NCBI RefSeq assembly: GCF_000264455.2
Contig: NC_017958.1
Location: 372,001 to 436,000, forward strand
Length of the DNA stretch: 64,000 bases
Origin: Tistrella mobilis KA081020-065
GTDB taxonomy: Bacteria > Pseudomonadota > Alphaproteobacteria > Tistrellales > Tistrellaceae
Reading direction: 5' to 3'
The position numbers and the translations under genes were made by a program. Shown in pieces: positions 26,278 to 38,435 of this stretch. Positions within the stretch are counted from its first letter, which is position 1, and the number at the start of each line of letters is the position of its first letter. The notes beneath the pieces are model-generated. The model ran no database searches. It was given only the letters and a program-made list of their open reading frames with translations, and was not told where the DNA came from.

Positions 26278-26333
26278 GCCATCCACATCTGCTCGACGAA
26301 GTTCGCGCGGATTGAGCTTTCAGCCGTTGCCGG
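26278..26333. repeat. 56-bp direct repeat, right copy
   Basis: Identical to 25141-25196. It holds a detached copy of the mqsA 3' end and, from 26320, the last 14 bases of the acyl-CoA synthetase on the other strand. Confidence 0.93.
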
Positions 26334-28032
26334 GCAGCCGCCCCCGCTCCGCCTCCTGCAGGCCGCGCCAGTCGACCTTGTTGGTGGCGGTGCGCGGCAG
26401 GTCTTCGGCGAAGCTGATGAAGCGGGGCACCTTGTAGGCGGCAAGCTCGCCGCGGGCCCAGGTGATGATGTCCTCGGCCGTTACCCGGCCCTTCGCCTCG
26501 GGCTTCAGCACGATCACCGCCTTCACCGCCTCGCCCCGGCGATCGTCGGGCACCGAGATGATGCAGGCGTCGCGGATGGCGGGATGGCGGAACAATGTGG
26601 TCTCGATCTCCGCCGGCCAGGCCTTGAAGCCGCCGACATTGATCATCCGCTTCAGCCGGTCGACGGCGTAGAAATACCCTGCCGCATCGCGCCGGCCCAG
26701 ATCGCCGGTGCGCAGGAAGCGCTTGCCGTCGCGCTCGAAAAACGCTTCGGCATCGGCCTCGGGGCGTCGCCAGTAGCCCTTCAGAATCTGCGGCCCGGCC
26801 ACCACGATCTCGCCCGTCTCCCCCACCGGCAGCTCGGCCAGGGTGTCGGGGTCGACGATGCGCGCATCGGTGTCGTGGATCGGGATGCCCAGGCATTGCG
26901 GCCGGGGCGCGTGCATCGGGTTCATATGGGTGGGCGACATGGTCTCGGTCATGCCATAGCCTTCGATGAAAATCAGGCCGTAGCGCTGTTTCAGCTCGGC
27001 CGCCACCGCCTCGGGCATGGCGGCGCCGCCGCCGGTCAGCACCCGCACCCGATCCAGACAGGCCGGGTCGAAATTGTCCGATCCCAGCACGTCGACCACC
27101 ATCGCCGGCGCCGCGTTCCAGAAGCTCACCCGCCGGTCGGCCAGCAGCACCGGCACCAGATCGCGGTCCCAGCGGGTCATGAGCACGATTTCGCATCCCG
27201 CAACCAGGGCCGCGTTCATCGAGGCCTGCATGCCCGCGACATGGAACAGGGTCAGGAAGGCGGTGACGACGTCCTCTGCGGTCATCCGGTAGAGGCGCAG
27301 CTGCGCCTCCGCCGTGAACAGCACCGCGAGATGGGTGTGCATGCAGGCCTTGGGCCGCCCGGTCGAGCCCGAGGTATAGGGCATCAGGCAGAGATCGTCC
27401 GGCCCGCCTGCGGCCGGCGGCAGGGGCGCCGCCTCCTGCGCCATCACCTGCCGCCAGTCGTGCCAGCCCTCGGGCAGCGCCGCCCGGCCGGCCGTCATGA
27501 CCGCCGGTTTCGGGAAGCGCGGATCCCCGCCCGCCATGTCGTCGTAGTGCGCGGCGATCACCGTCTCCAGCGGGCCATCCGCACCGGATAGCGGCGCAAA
27601 ACTCTCCACCAGCTCGTCGCCCAGGATCGCGACCCGCGCGCCGCTGTCGGCGAGGATGTGAGAGAGTTCCGCACTCCGATACATCGGGTTCACCGGCACG
27701 CCGACCGCATCGGCCCTGAGCACGGCATGATAGGCGATCACATAATGCGGCGAGTTCTGCAGCGCGATCAGCACCCGGTCGCCCCGACCGACCCCGAAGC
27801 GGGTCACCAGCACCGCCGCCAGCCGCTCCACCGCCGCCGCGAGCCCGGCATAGTCGAGCGTCGCGCCGTAATAGAACAGCGCCGTCCGGTCGGGCAGGCG
27901 GGCCGCGGTCGCGGCCAGGGCATCGACCATGGTCCGGTTGGCGACGGTGAGGGAACGCGGCTCGCCCGCGGGCCATGGATCGATGCCCGGCGCAGCCGCC
28001 GGATCGGTGGCAGGAATGCTCTCGGTGGACAT
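26320..28032 (-). CDS. Acyl-CoA synthetase (AMP-binding ANL superfamily)
   Basis: A 570-residue acid-CoA ligase. The AMP-binding motif LMPYTSGSTGRPKACMHTH, the A5 region FIEGYGMTETM, the hinge YFYAVDRLKRMINVGGFKAWPAEIE and the C-terminal lysine region PRTATNKVDWRG are all present. The start at 28032 (MSTESIP) is preferred because an upstream ATG would place the shared operator within 5 bases of the start. It activates a carboxylic acid to its CoA thioester via an acyl-AMP. The TTTGATCAAAGATC site in its promoter links it to the cluster at 0.5-13 kb, where it could activate the acid produced after transamination and oxidation. Confidence 0.9.
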   Translation of the reverse strand: MSTESIPATDPAAAPGIDPWPAGEPRSLTVANRTMVDALAATAARLPDRTALFYYGATLDYAGLAAAVERLAAVLVTRFGVGRGDRVLIALQNSPHYVIAYHAVLRADAVGVPVNPMYRSAELSHILADSGARVAILGDELVESFAPLSGADGPLETVIAAHYDDMAGGDPRFPKPAVMTAGRAALPEGWHDWRQVMAQEAAPLPPAAGGPDDLCLMPYTSGSTGRPKACMHTHLAVLFTAEAQLRLYRMTAEDVVTAFLTLFHVAGMQASMNAALVAGCEIVLMTRWDRDLVPVLLADRRVSFWNAAPAMVVDVLGSDNFDPACLDRVRVLTGGGAAMPEAVAAELKQRYGLIFIEGYGMTETMSPTHMNPMHAPRPQCLGIPIHDTDARIVDPDTLAELPVGETGEIVVAGPQILKGYWRRPEADAEAFFERDGKRFLRTGDLGRRDAAGYFYAVDRLKRMINVGGFKAWPAEIETTLFRHPAIRDACIISVPDDRRGEAVKAVIVLKPEAKGRVTAEDIITWARGELAAYKVPRFISFAEDLPRTATNKVDWRGLQEAERGRLPGNG

Positions 28033-28052
28033 CGCTCGCTCGACCCGCATTG

Positions 28053-28066
28053 TTTGATCAAAGATC
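28053..28066. promoter_or_regulatory. Candidate GntR-type operator, site 3
   Basis: TTTGATCAAAGATC, identical to the sites at 262 and 7957. It lies 20 bases upstream of the acyl-CoA synthetase start and about 90 bases upstream of the divergent SDR gene, so it could control either or both. Confidence 0.65.
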
Positions 28067-28153
28067 ATCAATTATCTTCACGTCCGGGCCTTGCGGTCAA
28101 TGCGCGGATGTGCGGTCGTGGGGGGAATGTTCATGGGCAAGGGAGAGACGGGG

Positions 28154-28912
28154 ATGACCCGGGATGCGGAAAAGATCCTGCTGGTGACCGGCGGCGGGCG
28201 CGGCATCGGTGCGGCGACCTGCCGGCTGGCGGCGGCGGCCGGCTATTGCGTGGCGGTCAACTATGCCCGCGACGAGGCCGCGGCAACCGCGCTGGTCGCC
28301 GAGCTGGAAGCGGCCGGCACCCGGGCGGCGGCCTTCCGCGGCGATATGGGAGAGCCGGGTGCCGCCGATGCGCTGGTGGCGGCGGTGGTCGAGCGCTTCG
28401 GCGGCCTGACCCATCTGGTCAACAATGCCGGCATCACCGGCACCGGCGCACGGCTTGCCGATGCCGATCCGGCCATGATCACCCGGGTGATCGATCTGAA
28501 CGTCACCGGGGCGATCATGGTCGCCCGGGCGGCGGCGCAGGCGATGGCAACCAGCCGCGGCGGCCGGGGCGGCGTGATGGTCAACGTCTCTTCCGCAGCC
28601 GCCACGCTCGGCAGCCCGGGCGAATTCGTCTGGTATGCCGCCTCCAAGGGTGCAATCGACAGCCTGACCATCGGGCTGTCGCGCGAACTCGCCGCCGACG
28701 GCATCCGGGTGAACGCGGTCTCCCCCGGGCTGATCGACACCGGCATCCATGCCGATGCCGGCATGCCCGACCGGGTGGAACGCCTGGCCCCCAACATCCC
28801 CCTCGCCCGCGCCGGCAGCCCGGAAGAGGTTGCCGAGACGATCCTGTTCCTGCTATCCGACGCCTCCTCTTACGTGTCGGGCACCATTCTCCGGGTGGCC
28901 GGCGGACGCTGA
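28154..28912 (+). CDS. Short-chain dehydrogenase/reductase (SDR)
   Basis: A 252-residue classical SDR. The cofactor motif TGGGRGIGAATC is near the N-terminus, NNAG follows in LVNNAGITG, the catalytic serine is in VNVSSAAATLG, and Tyr-Lys is in WYAASKGAIDS. It closes with the usual VSGTILRVAGGR. The ATG at 28154 has GGGAGAG six bases upstream; several longer in-frame starts lack this. It is divergent from the acyl-CoA synthetase and shares its control region, so oxidation or reduction of an alcohol or ketone in the same pathway is likely. Substrate unknown. Confidence 0.88.
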   Translation: MTRDAEKILLVTGGGRGIGAATCRLAAAAGYCVAVNYARDEAAATALVAELEAAGTRAAAFRGDMGEPGAADALVAAVVERFGGLTHLVNNAGITGTGARLADADPAMITRVIDLNVTGAIMVARAAAQAMATSRGGRGGVMVNVSSAAATLGSPGEFVWYAASKGAIDSLTIGLSRELAADGIRVNAVSPGLIDTGIHADAGMPDRVERLAPNIPLARAGSPEEVAETILFLLSDASSYVSGTILRVAGGR

Positions 28913-28933
28913 CAGCTTCCGGGAGACGAGATC

Positions 28934-29659
28934 ATGACCGGTGAAGACACCAGCGGCTGGCGGGCATCCGCCGAAGCCTGGATCCGCGAACAGGGTGACG
29001 ACGGCGACTATGGCCGCGCCCATGTGCTCGATCCGGTCGTGATCCCCTGGCTGCGCGGCCAGGGCTTCCGCACCGCGCTCGATGTCGGCTGCGGCGAGGG
29101 CCGCTTCTGCCGGATCCTCGCCGGAGAAGGCATCCGGGCGACCGGCATCGACCCCACCCCGGAACTGCTGGCCGCCGCCCGCACCCGCGATCCCGACGGC
29201 GACTACCGGCCGGGCCGCGCCGAAGCGCTCGACTTTCCCGAGGCGAGCTTCGATCTGGTGGTCAGCTATCTGACCCTGATCGACATCCCCGACATCGAAG
29301 CTGCAATCCCCGAAATGGCGCGGGTGCTGAAGCCGGGCGGCAGCCTGCTGGTCGCCAACCTGACCGGCTTCACCAGCGCCTCGGCCGATCGTGGCTGGCA
29401 GTATGATGCCGATGGCTGCCCCGACCATTTCGCGCTCGACCGTTATCTGGAGACCCGGCCGATGCGGGTCGGCTGGCGCGGCATCGACATCGTGAACTGG
29501 CACCGGCCGCTGTCGACCTATATGCAGCTGTTCCTGAAGGCCGGCCTCCGCCTCACCTGGTTCGACGAACCGGCCCCCACCGGCGGGCCCGCGGATCAGG
29601 CGGCGAGATATGCCCGTGTCCCCTATTTCGTGGTCATGGCGTGGCAGAAGCCGGGCTGA
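28934..29659 (+). CDS. Class I SAM-dependent methyltransferase
   Basis: A 241-residue methyltransferase of the Methyltransf_11 type. Motif I is ALDVGCGEGRFCRILA, followed by the acidic strand-2 loop GIDPTPELLAAA, post-I LDFPEASFDLVVSYLTLIDI and LKPGGSLLVANL. It starts 21 bases after the SDR stop with GGGAGA upstream, so it is probably cotranscribed. Its substrate cannot be deduced. Confidence 0.88.
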   Translation: MTGEDTSGWRASAEAWIREQGDDGDYGRAHVLDPVVIPWLRGQGFRTALDVGCGEGRFCRILAGEGIRATGIDPTPELLAAARTRDPDGDYRPGRAEALDFPEASFDLVVSYLTLIDIPDIEAAIPEMARVLKPGGSLLVANLTGFTSASADRGWQYDADGCPDHFALDRYLETRPMRVGWRGIDIVNWHRPLSTYMQLFLKAGLRLTWFDEPAPTGGPADQAARYARVPYFVVMAWQKPG

Positions 29660-29669
29660 TCCGGCGTGG

Positions 29670-30611
29670 TCACCCCCGCCGGCCGGCGGCGCCCACCCGC
29701 CGCATCAGCCGGCGGAGCGTCGAGGCATCGGCATAGCCGACCCGGGCGGCGATCTCTTCCATCGACAGCCTGGTCGTCTCGCGCAGCTCCGTCGCCCGCT
29801 CCAGCCTGAGGCGCTGGATGAAGCCCACCGGCGACAGGCCGGTGGCGCAGGCCATGCGCCGGGCGAAGGTTCGGGGCGACAGCCCTGCTGCCGCCGCCAT
29901 CTCCGCGGCCGTGAAGGGCTGGTCCAGCCGTGCCCGCGCCCAGGCCTCGGCACGGGCGATGCGGTCATCGGCCGCGGCCATGAAACCCGGCGCCATATAA
30001 CGCGCCTGGGATGACCGCTGATCCAGCAGCAGCAGCCGCGCGCAATCCTGCGCCAGGCCCGGCCCGCCATGGCGTGCCACCACCTGCAGCATCAGATCCA
30101 TCTGCGCCATCGCCGCGCCGGCGGTGGTGACCGGCCCGTCGCGCACCACCAGCGCATCCGGATCGAGCCGGACCTGCGGATGCATCCGGGCGAAGAGCGG
30201 GGCCAGCCACCAGCTGGTCGTCGCCCGCCGCCCGTCGAGCAGGCCCGCCGCCGCCAGTAGAAAGACCGAGGAACAGGCCGCCGCCACCTCGGCCCCGCCG
30301 GCCACCGCCGCCGCCAGCCGCACCCCCGCCGCCTGCACATCCGGACGGGCCAGCCCCGCCGCCAGCGCGTCCGGCGTCGCGAACCCCAGCCCCGGCACCA
30401 CCAGCAGATCGGCCGGCGGCGCATCTGCCTCGGCGACCGCCAGATTCAGAAAGGCAGCAGCCACCCCGGCACCGGCGCCGGCCAGGCGCAAGCTGAAAAG
30501 CCGCGTCCGTCCCGCCTGCCCGCGCAGCCGGTTGGCGGTTTCGACCAGATCGGCGGTGATGGCAAGCCCCGAGGCCATCATGCCCTCAAGGGCGACCAGC
30601 TCGATGATCAT
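29670..30611 (-). CDS. GlxA-like AraC-family regulator (DJ-1/PfpI plus AraC HTH)
   Basis: A 313-residue regulator. The N-terminal two thirds is a DJ-1/PfpI-like fold (ELVALEGMMASGLAIT, DLLVVPGLGFATPD and the nucleophile-elbow-like VAAACSSVFLLAAAGLLDGR). The C-terminal 100 residues form two AraC helix-turn-helices (FTAAEMAAAAGLSPRTFARRMACATGLSPVGFIQRLRLERATELRETT). The start is uncertain: ATGs at 30611 and 30635 are both possible. It is divergent from the hydrolase gene at 30712 and probably controls it. Confidence 0.87.
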   Translation of the reverse strand: MIIELVALEGMMASGLAITADLVETANRLRGQAGRTRLFSLRLAGAGAGVAAAFLNLAVAEADAPPADLLVVPGLGFATPDALAAGLARPDVQAAGVRLAAAVAGGAEVAAACSSVFLLAAAGLLDGRRATTSWWLAPLFARMHPQVRLDPDALVVRDGPVTTAGAAMAQMDLMLQVVARHGGPGLAQDCARLLLLDQRSSQARYMAPGFMAAADDRIARAEAWARARLDQPFTAAEMAAAAGLSPRTFARRMACATGLSPVGFIQRLRLERATELRETTRLSMEEIAARVGYADASTLRRLMRRVGAAGRRG

Positions 30612-30711
30612 TCTGGCAAAAAATCCTCGAAACATGTCAATCCGGCCACTGGCGACCAGCATGCCCGCCCGCCATCCTGGGGGCAAGACCAGCCCACCAG
30701 GAGACGCCCCC

Positions 30712-31524
30712 ATGCACGCACTGGATCAGGACGACGATCTGGCGGATTTCGAGCCGCGCGAGATCACCATCGACGACGTCACCCGCCGGGTCCGGGTGGC
30801 AGGCCAGGGGCCAGGGGTGATCGTGATGACCGAAATGCCGGGCATCAGCCCCGAGGTCGCCCGCTTCGCCCGCTGGGTGCGCGATGCCGGCTTCACCGTC
30901 TGGATGCCATCGCTCTTCGGCCGCGATGGGGCGGTGCCGGAGGCGGATGAGGGGGCCGCGATCTTCCGCCGCACCTGCATCGCCGCCACCTTCCGCGCCG
31001 TGGCGACCGGCGGCCCCGGTGCCGTCACCGCCTGGTTGCGCGGCCTGGCCCGGATTGCGCACCAGGCCTGCGGCGGGCCGGGCGTGGGGGCGATCGGCAT
31101 GTGCTTCACCGGCAATTATGCGCTGTCGATGATGCTGGAGCCGGCCGTGCTCGCCCCGGTACTCTGCCAGCCCTCTCTGCCGCTGGATGCGCCCGCAGCG
31201 ATCGAGAGCCCGCCCGAGGAACTGGCCGCAGTGCGCGCCCGGCTGGACCGCGAGAACCTCACGGTGCTGGCCTATCGCTTCGCCGGCGATGCCGTCTGCC
31301 GGGCCGAGCGCTTCGCCGCCTATGAACGCGCGTTGGGCAACCGCTTCCAGCCGCGCACCCTGCCCGACACGGCCGCCCGGCGCGAGGGACTTTCCCCCTT
31401 CTTCGCCCGCCATGTCCCCACGCCCCATAGCGTGGTCACCGCCCATCTGATCGACGAAGCCGGCCAGCCGACCCTTGCCGCGCGGGACGAGATTCTGGCC
31501 TTTTTCGCGGATCGGCTGGCCTGA
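30712..31524 (+). CDS. Dienelactone-hydrolase-family protein
   Basis: A 270-residue alpha/beta hydrolase of the dienelactone hydrolase family. The strand VIVMTEMPGISPEVARFARWVRDAGFTVWMPSLFGRDG and the nucleophile elbow GAIGMCFTGNYAL (cysteine in place of serine, as in this family) are visible, with a late histidine in VVTAHLIDE. CAGGAGA precedes the ATG. It is divergent from the GlxA-like regulator. The substrate is probably a lactone or ester; specificity is unknown. Confidence 0.87.
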   Translation: MHALDQDDDLADFEPREITIDDVTRRVRVAGQGPGVIVMTEMPGISPEVARFARWVRDAGFTVWMPSLFGRDGAVPEADEGAAIFRRTCIAATFRAVATGGPGAVTAWLRGLARIAHQACGGPGVGAIGMCFTGNYALSMMLEPAVLAPVLCQPSLPLDAPAAIESPPEELAAVRARLDRENLTVLAYRFAGDAVCRAERFAAYERALGNRFQPRTLPDTAARREGLSPFFARHVPTPHSVVTAHLIDEAGQPTLAARDEILAFFADRLA

Positions 31525-31538
31525 ATCGCGATCCCGGA

Positions 31539-31562
31539 CGTCCTCGATCGTGATCGAGGACG
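31539..31562 (+). other. Short hairpin after the hydrolase gene
   Basis: CGTCCTCGATC (31539-31549) and GATCGAGGACG (31552-31562) are perfect inverted repeats two bases apart. No T-run follows, so termination is only a possibility; a protein-binding palindrome before the next gene is the alternative. Confidence 0.45.
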
Positions 31563-31623
31563 CCACGCGGCAGCAGATCGGGCATGACGACCGGGTGTTT
31601 CCCATCACCTGAAGGCCTTCTGC

Positions 31624-32664
31624 ATGCCCCGTCTGCGCTCCCGCCTCCTGCTCGCCCTCGCCTGGTTGCTGCTGGGCATCACCGGTGCGTCGGCCACGCC
31701 CGGTTTCCGGACCGCCACAATCGAGACGCCGGAGCGGCCCCACCCCCTCACCCTCGCGATCTGGTACCCGGCGGCCGATGACGGCGCGCCCCGGCTGGTG
31801 GGCGACAATCCGGTCTTCCAGGGCGTCGCGGTCCGCGAGGCCGCCACCCCCCTCTCCGGCCGCCACCCGCTGGTCGTGCTCTCCCACGGCTTCGGCGGCA
31901 ACCGCTTTAACCAGGCTTGGCTTGCCGTACAACTTGCAGACGCAGGCTATGTCGTTGCCGCGACCGATCATCCCGGCACCTCCACCTTCGACCGCGATCC
32001 CGATCAGGCGGCCGCGCTGTGGCGGCGCCCGGCCGATCTCAGCCGGGTGATCGATCACCTGACCGGCGCCGCTGATCTTTCCGCCATGGTCGATCCGACC
32101 CGCATCGCCGTCATCGGCCATTCGCTCGGCGGCTGGACGTCGGTCGAAATCGCCGGCGGCCGGTTCGATGCCGACGCCTTCACCCGAAACTGCGCCGAGA
32201 CCACCAGCATCGCCTGCACCATCCTGGCCCGGATCGGCCGGCTGTCCGATCCCGACTGGCGGTCGCACATGGGGGCGGATCTGGTGGATCCGCGCGTGAG
32301 CGCGGTCATTGCCCTGGATCCGGGCGGCATCGGCGGCTTCACGCAAGCCAGCCTCAAGGGTATCACGATCCCGGTGCTGGTGATCGCCGCCGGTGTCGAC
32401 CGCATCCATCTGCCGGCCGAAACCGAAGCCCGGCGCCTGGCCGGGTTGCTGCCGGACCGGTCGACCGACTTCCACGAACTCCCCGATGCCGCCCATTTCA
32501 GCTTCATCGGCCTCTGCAAGCCCGGGGCCGCGACGATCCTTGAGCGGGAACAGCCGGGCGACGGCATCCTCTGCCGGGATGGCGACGGCCGCGACCGCCC
32601 GGCCCTGCATGCGGAGACGACGACCCTGGTTCTGGAGGCGCTGGCGACGGTCTGGCCGCGATGA
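31624..32664 (+). CDS. Secreted alpha/beta hydrolase (dienelactone hydrolase/PAF-acetylhydrolase-like)
   Basis: A 346-residue predicted exported hydrolase. Residues 1-22 look like a signal peptide ending around GASA. Strand and oxyanion region are PLVVLSHGFGGNRFNQAWLA, the nucleophile elbow is IAVIGHSLGGWTSVEIAGG, and the acid/histidine end is visible in ITIPVLVIAAGVDR and DAAHFSFIGLCKPG. This layout resembles the predicted-dienelactone-hydrolase proteins found beside sensor kinases and pumps. The substrate is unknown. Confidence 0.83.
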   Translation: MPRLRSRLLLALAWLLLGITGASATPGFRTATIETPERPHPLTLAIWYPAADDGAPRLVGDNPVFQGVAVREAATPLSGRHPLVVLSHGFGGNRFNQAWLAVQLADAGYVVAATDHPGTSTFDRDPDQAAALWRRPADLSRVIDHLTGAADLSAMVDPTRIAVIGHSLGGWTSVEIAGGRFDADAFTRNCAETTSIACTILARIGRLSDPDWRSHMGADLVDPRVSAVIALDPGGIGGFTQASLKGITIPVLVIAAGVDRIHLPAETEARRLAGLLPDRSTDFHELPDAAHFSFIGLCKPGAATILEREQPGDGILCRDGDGRDRPALHAETTTLVLEALATVWPR

Positions 32665-32672
32665 TCGGGCGG

Positions 32673-34997
32673 TCAGGCCTCGGGATGCCGCGGCAGTGTG
32701 ATCCGGACCCGCAGCCCGCTTGAAGACTCCCCCGCCGCATGCCGGTCGGTCAGTTCCAGCCGCCCGCCATGCAGCTCGGCATAATGGCGGGCAAGCGGCA
32801 GGCCCAGCCCCACCCCGGCGCGTTCGGGCCGCACCGACCCCGACGGCATCGAGAACGGCTCGGTCACGGTCTGCAGGCGCTCGGCCGGAACCCCCGGCCC
32901 GTCGTCGGTGATGTCGATCGACACGCGATCGTCGGCGCTGCCGTCGATGCGGATCCGGACATGGCCACCGCGATGACCGTAGCGGATGGCATTGTCGATC
33001 AGGAAGCCGATCATGCGCCGGGTCAGACGGGCATCGACATCGGCGGTGGTGTTGCCGCGGGCCTCGATATCGAGCGTCGCGCCATAGCGGCGCAGCACGG
33101 CGGCGCAGGATGTCGCCGCCTCGCGCACCAGCGCATCCAGCCCGGCCGCCCGCCGTTCCGGCGACAGCTGGCCGCTTTCGATATTGGCCAGGTCCAGAAG
33201 CCCGTCGATGATCTGCAGCAGATGCCGCCCGGCCACCGCGATATGGCCGGCATAGTCGCGATAGGTGCCGACCCCCACGGGGCCCAGCATCTGGCCCTCG
33301 ATCACGTCGGCAAAGCCGATCACTGCATTCAGCGGGGTGCGCAGCTCGTGGCTCATATGGGCCAGGAACAGCGATTTGGCAGCGCTGGCGGCGATGGCCC
33401 GGTTCTGCGCCGCCATGATTTCGAACTGGGCCCGCTTCATGTCGGTGATCTCTACCGACATCACCACCGCACCGTTCGGCAGCCCGGCCCCGTCGGTAAC
33501 GCCCACCGCCGTCATCCGGAACCAGCGGGTCTGGTCGCGCACCTTCAGCCGGTATTCATGGCTGATCTCGGGCAGCCGGCCGGTCACCACCGACAGGATC
33601 GCCGCCACCGCATCGGCCTGGATCGGCGGCGCCATGCGGGCCGGGCCGGCGGGTTCGGCGCCGCCATAGCCGCCGGCCGCGCCGCGGAAGTCGCGGCCGA
33701 CCTGAACATCCGGTGCCGTCTCGCCCATCTCTTCGGCGAAGCGGCTCCAGGCGCGGTTCACCGCCATCACATTGCCGGCCACATCCAGCAGCCAGACCTG
33801 GGCGGGGATGGTGTCGATGATCGCGGTCTGCATGCGCAGCAGCCGGTCGGTCTCCCCCTGGCGGCTGCGCAGCACGCGGTTGGCGAGTTCGCGGTCGGTG
33901 ATGTCGATCGCAGCCGTCAGGATCGCCGGCCGCCCTTCCCAATCCAGCCGATGGGTGGCGATCTCGACATAGAAGGTCCGGCCATCGGCGGCCCGGTGCC
34001 GCCAGGGGCCGCTCACCTCGTGGCCGCTGGCCCGGGTGGTCAGCCGGGTCATCAGCGCCGGGACATCCTCGGCCGGGCGCAGGTCAAGCAGGGTCATGCC
34101 CAGCAGGGTCTCGCGGTCATAGCCGTATTTTCCGACCATCGCCTCGTTGACCGACAGCAGGCGGAAATCCTGCTCGTCATAAATCCACATCGGCAGCGGG
34201 TTGGCGTCGTAGAGCGCCTGGATCATCTTCCGCTGGCTGGCGATGACCTCGGCCTCGCCCGGCGGTGCCGCCGGATCGCGCAGCACGCCCAGCCAGCCGC
34301 CCTCGAACAGCCGCGCCGGCGGCAGGGCCCGGATGCTCATCTTCAGAACCCGGGGCGTGCCGTCGCCGGGATGCAGCATCTCCAGCGCCTGCGCCTCCCC
34401 CTGGGCGGCGGCCCGTGCCGCCGCCTCGCGCAGCGGCCGCGCCATGCCGGGCCGGTCCAGCGGCGGCGGCAGCACGGCCGGTGCCGCGGCCGGGTCGAAA
34501 TGACGGCTGACATGGACCAGACGGCCCGGCGGGCCGTCCACCGGCCGCGCCTCCACCACCACCACACCGTCGCGGCCGGCATCCAGCGCCGCCGCCAGCG
34601 TGGCGGCGCGTTCCTCGGCGGCCACGCCCTGCAGCAGGATCTTCAGCTGGGCGCCCAGATCCCGGGCCAGATCTGCCGGCACCACCTCGCCCGCACCGCC
34701 GGGCATCATGGCGGCCGGCAGGACCAGGGTCGCCAGCACCTGGCGCGGATGGATCAGCAGGCGGATCACCTGCTCGCAGCGCGGACCGTCGGCCCCGGCA
34801 TCGATGCCCGGCGCCTTCCAGTCGACCAGGATCCGAATGGCCGCCGCATTCCGGCCGGCCTGCCAGAGCGTCACCCTCACCGCCCCGGTGGCGTCCCCCA
34901 GGGCAGCTGTCCACGCCACCAAGGCCGCCGCCGGCCCTCCGGCATCGGCAGCCGCATGCAACAGTCTTCGGTTGAGCGCGACCGGATCGATCGCCAT
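32673..34997 (-). CDS. PAS-domain hybrid-less sensor histidine kinase
   Basis: A 774-residue cytosolic kinase. The first 270 residues are an alanine-rich region without a domain I can name. PAS 1 follows (ALYDANPLPMWIYDEQDFRLLSVNEAMVGKYGY), then PAS 2 (DTIPAQVWLLDVAGNVMAVNRAW), a HisKA domain with phospho-acceptor H550 in FLAHMSHELRTPLNAVIGFA, and an HATPase with DNAIRYG and DDGPGVPAERL ending in GVGLGLPLARHYAELHGG. No membrane segment and no receiver domain are visible, and no response regulator gene is adjacent, so it is an orphan kinase. The start at 34997 has a GGGAG site upstream. Confidence 0.87.
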   Translation of the reverse strand: MAIDPVALNRRLLHAAADAGGPAAALVAWTAALGDATGAVRVTLWQAGRNAAAIRILVDWKAPGIDAGADGPRCEQVIRLLIHPRQVLATLVLPAAMMPGGAGEVVPADLARDLGAQLKILLQGVAAEERAATLAAALDAGRDGVVVVEARPVDGPPGRLVHVSRHFDPAAAPAVLPPPLDRPGMARPLREAAARAAAQGEAQALEMLHPGDGTPRVLKMSIRALPPARLFEGGWLGVLRDPAAPPGEAEVIASQRKMIQALYDANPLPMWIYDEQDFRLLSVNEAMVGKYGYDRETLLGMTLLDLRPAEDVPALMTRLTTRASGHEVSGPWRHRAADGRTFYVEIATHRLDWEGRPAILTAAIDITDRELANRVLRSRQGETDRLLRMQTAIIDTIPAQVWLLDVAGNVMAVNRAWSRFAEEMGETAPDVQVGRDFRGAAGGYGGAEPAGPARMAPPIQADAVAAILSVVTGRLPEISHEYRLKVRDQTRWFRMTAVGVTDGAGLPNGAVVMSVEITDMKRAQFEIMAAQNRAIAASAAKSLFLAHMSHELRTPLNAVIGFADVIEGQMLGPVGVGTYRDYAGHIAVAGRHLLQIIDGLLDLANIESGQLSPERRAAGLDALVREAATSCAAVLRRYGATLDIEARGNTTADVDARLTRRMIGFLIDNAIRYGHRGGHVRIRIDGSADDRVSIDITDDGPGVPAERLQTVTEPFSMPSGSVRPERAGVGLGLPLARHYAELHGGRLELTDRHAAGESSSGLRVRITLPRHPEA

Positions 34998-35097
34998 CCC
35001 AGACTCCCGCCCCGCAGCCGCTGGCCGCGCTTCGCCCTCGTCCTCTGGTGCCAACGATACACCGGCCGGTCACCCGCGTCATGCAGGACCGTCAGAT

Positions 35098-35135
35098 GAA
35101 AAGGCCCCGGCAGGGCGTGCATCCCTGCCGGGGCC
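35098..35135 (-). terminator. Rho-independent terminator of the pyrimidine operon
   Basis: GGCCCCGGCAGGG (35103-35115) and its exact reverse complement (35123-35135) form a 13-bp stem around a 7-base loop. Read on the minus strand it is followed by TTTT. It lies 33 bases after the dihydropyrimidinase stop. Confidence 0.88.
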
Positions 35136-35167
35136 GAAGACGGGCCGGATTCGTTACGGCGCGCTGA

Positions 35168-38219
<3,052 letters not shown>

Positions 38220-38435
38220 GGGATCTCTTATCCTCCCGGGCATGGGATCGCCGGCAGCCCACCCCTTGCCATCCTCCGTCGCGCGCGGACGCGGGGGTGT
38301 GACGGGGATGCGGGGGCATGGCTGCCGGTGGTCCCGTGTTCGTCCTGCCTGTTCTTATAATCTGCACCGGTTTCGGGGAAGCCGGCCCCGTTCTTCGGCC
38401 TTCACTCGCCCTCGGCCCTCACTCACCTTCGGCCG

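Noticed and set aside
26240-27976. A 578-codon minus-strand frame over the acyl-CoA synthetase
   Set aside because: It is the synthetase gene read in another frame; the 26320-28032 frame has all ANL motifs.
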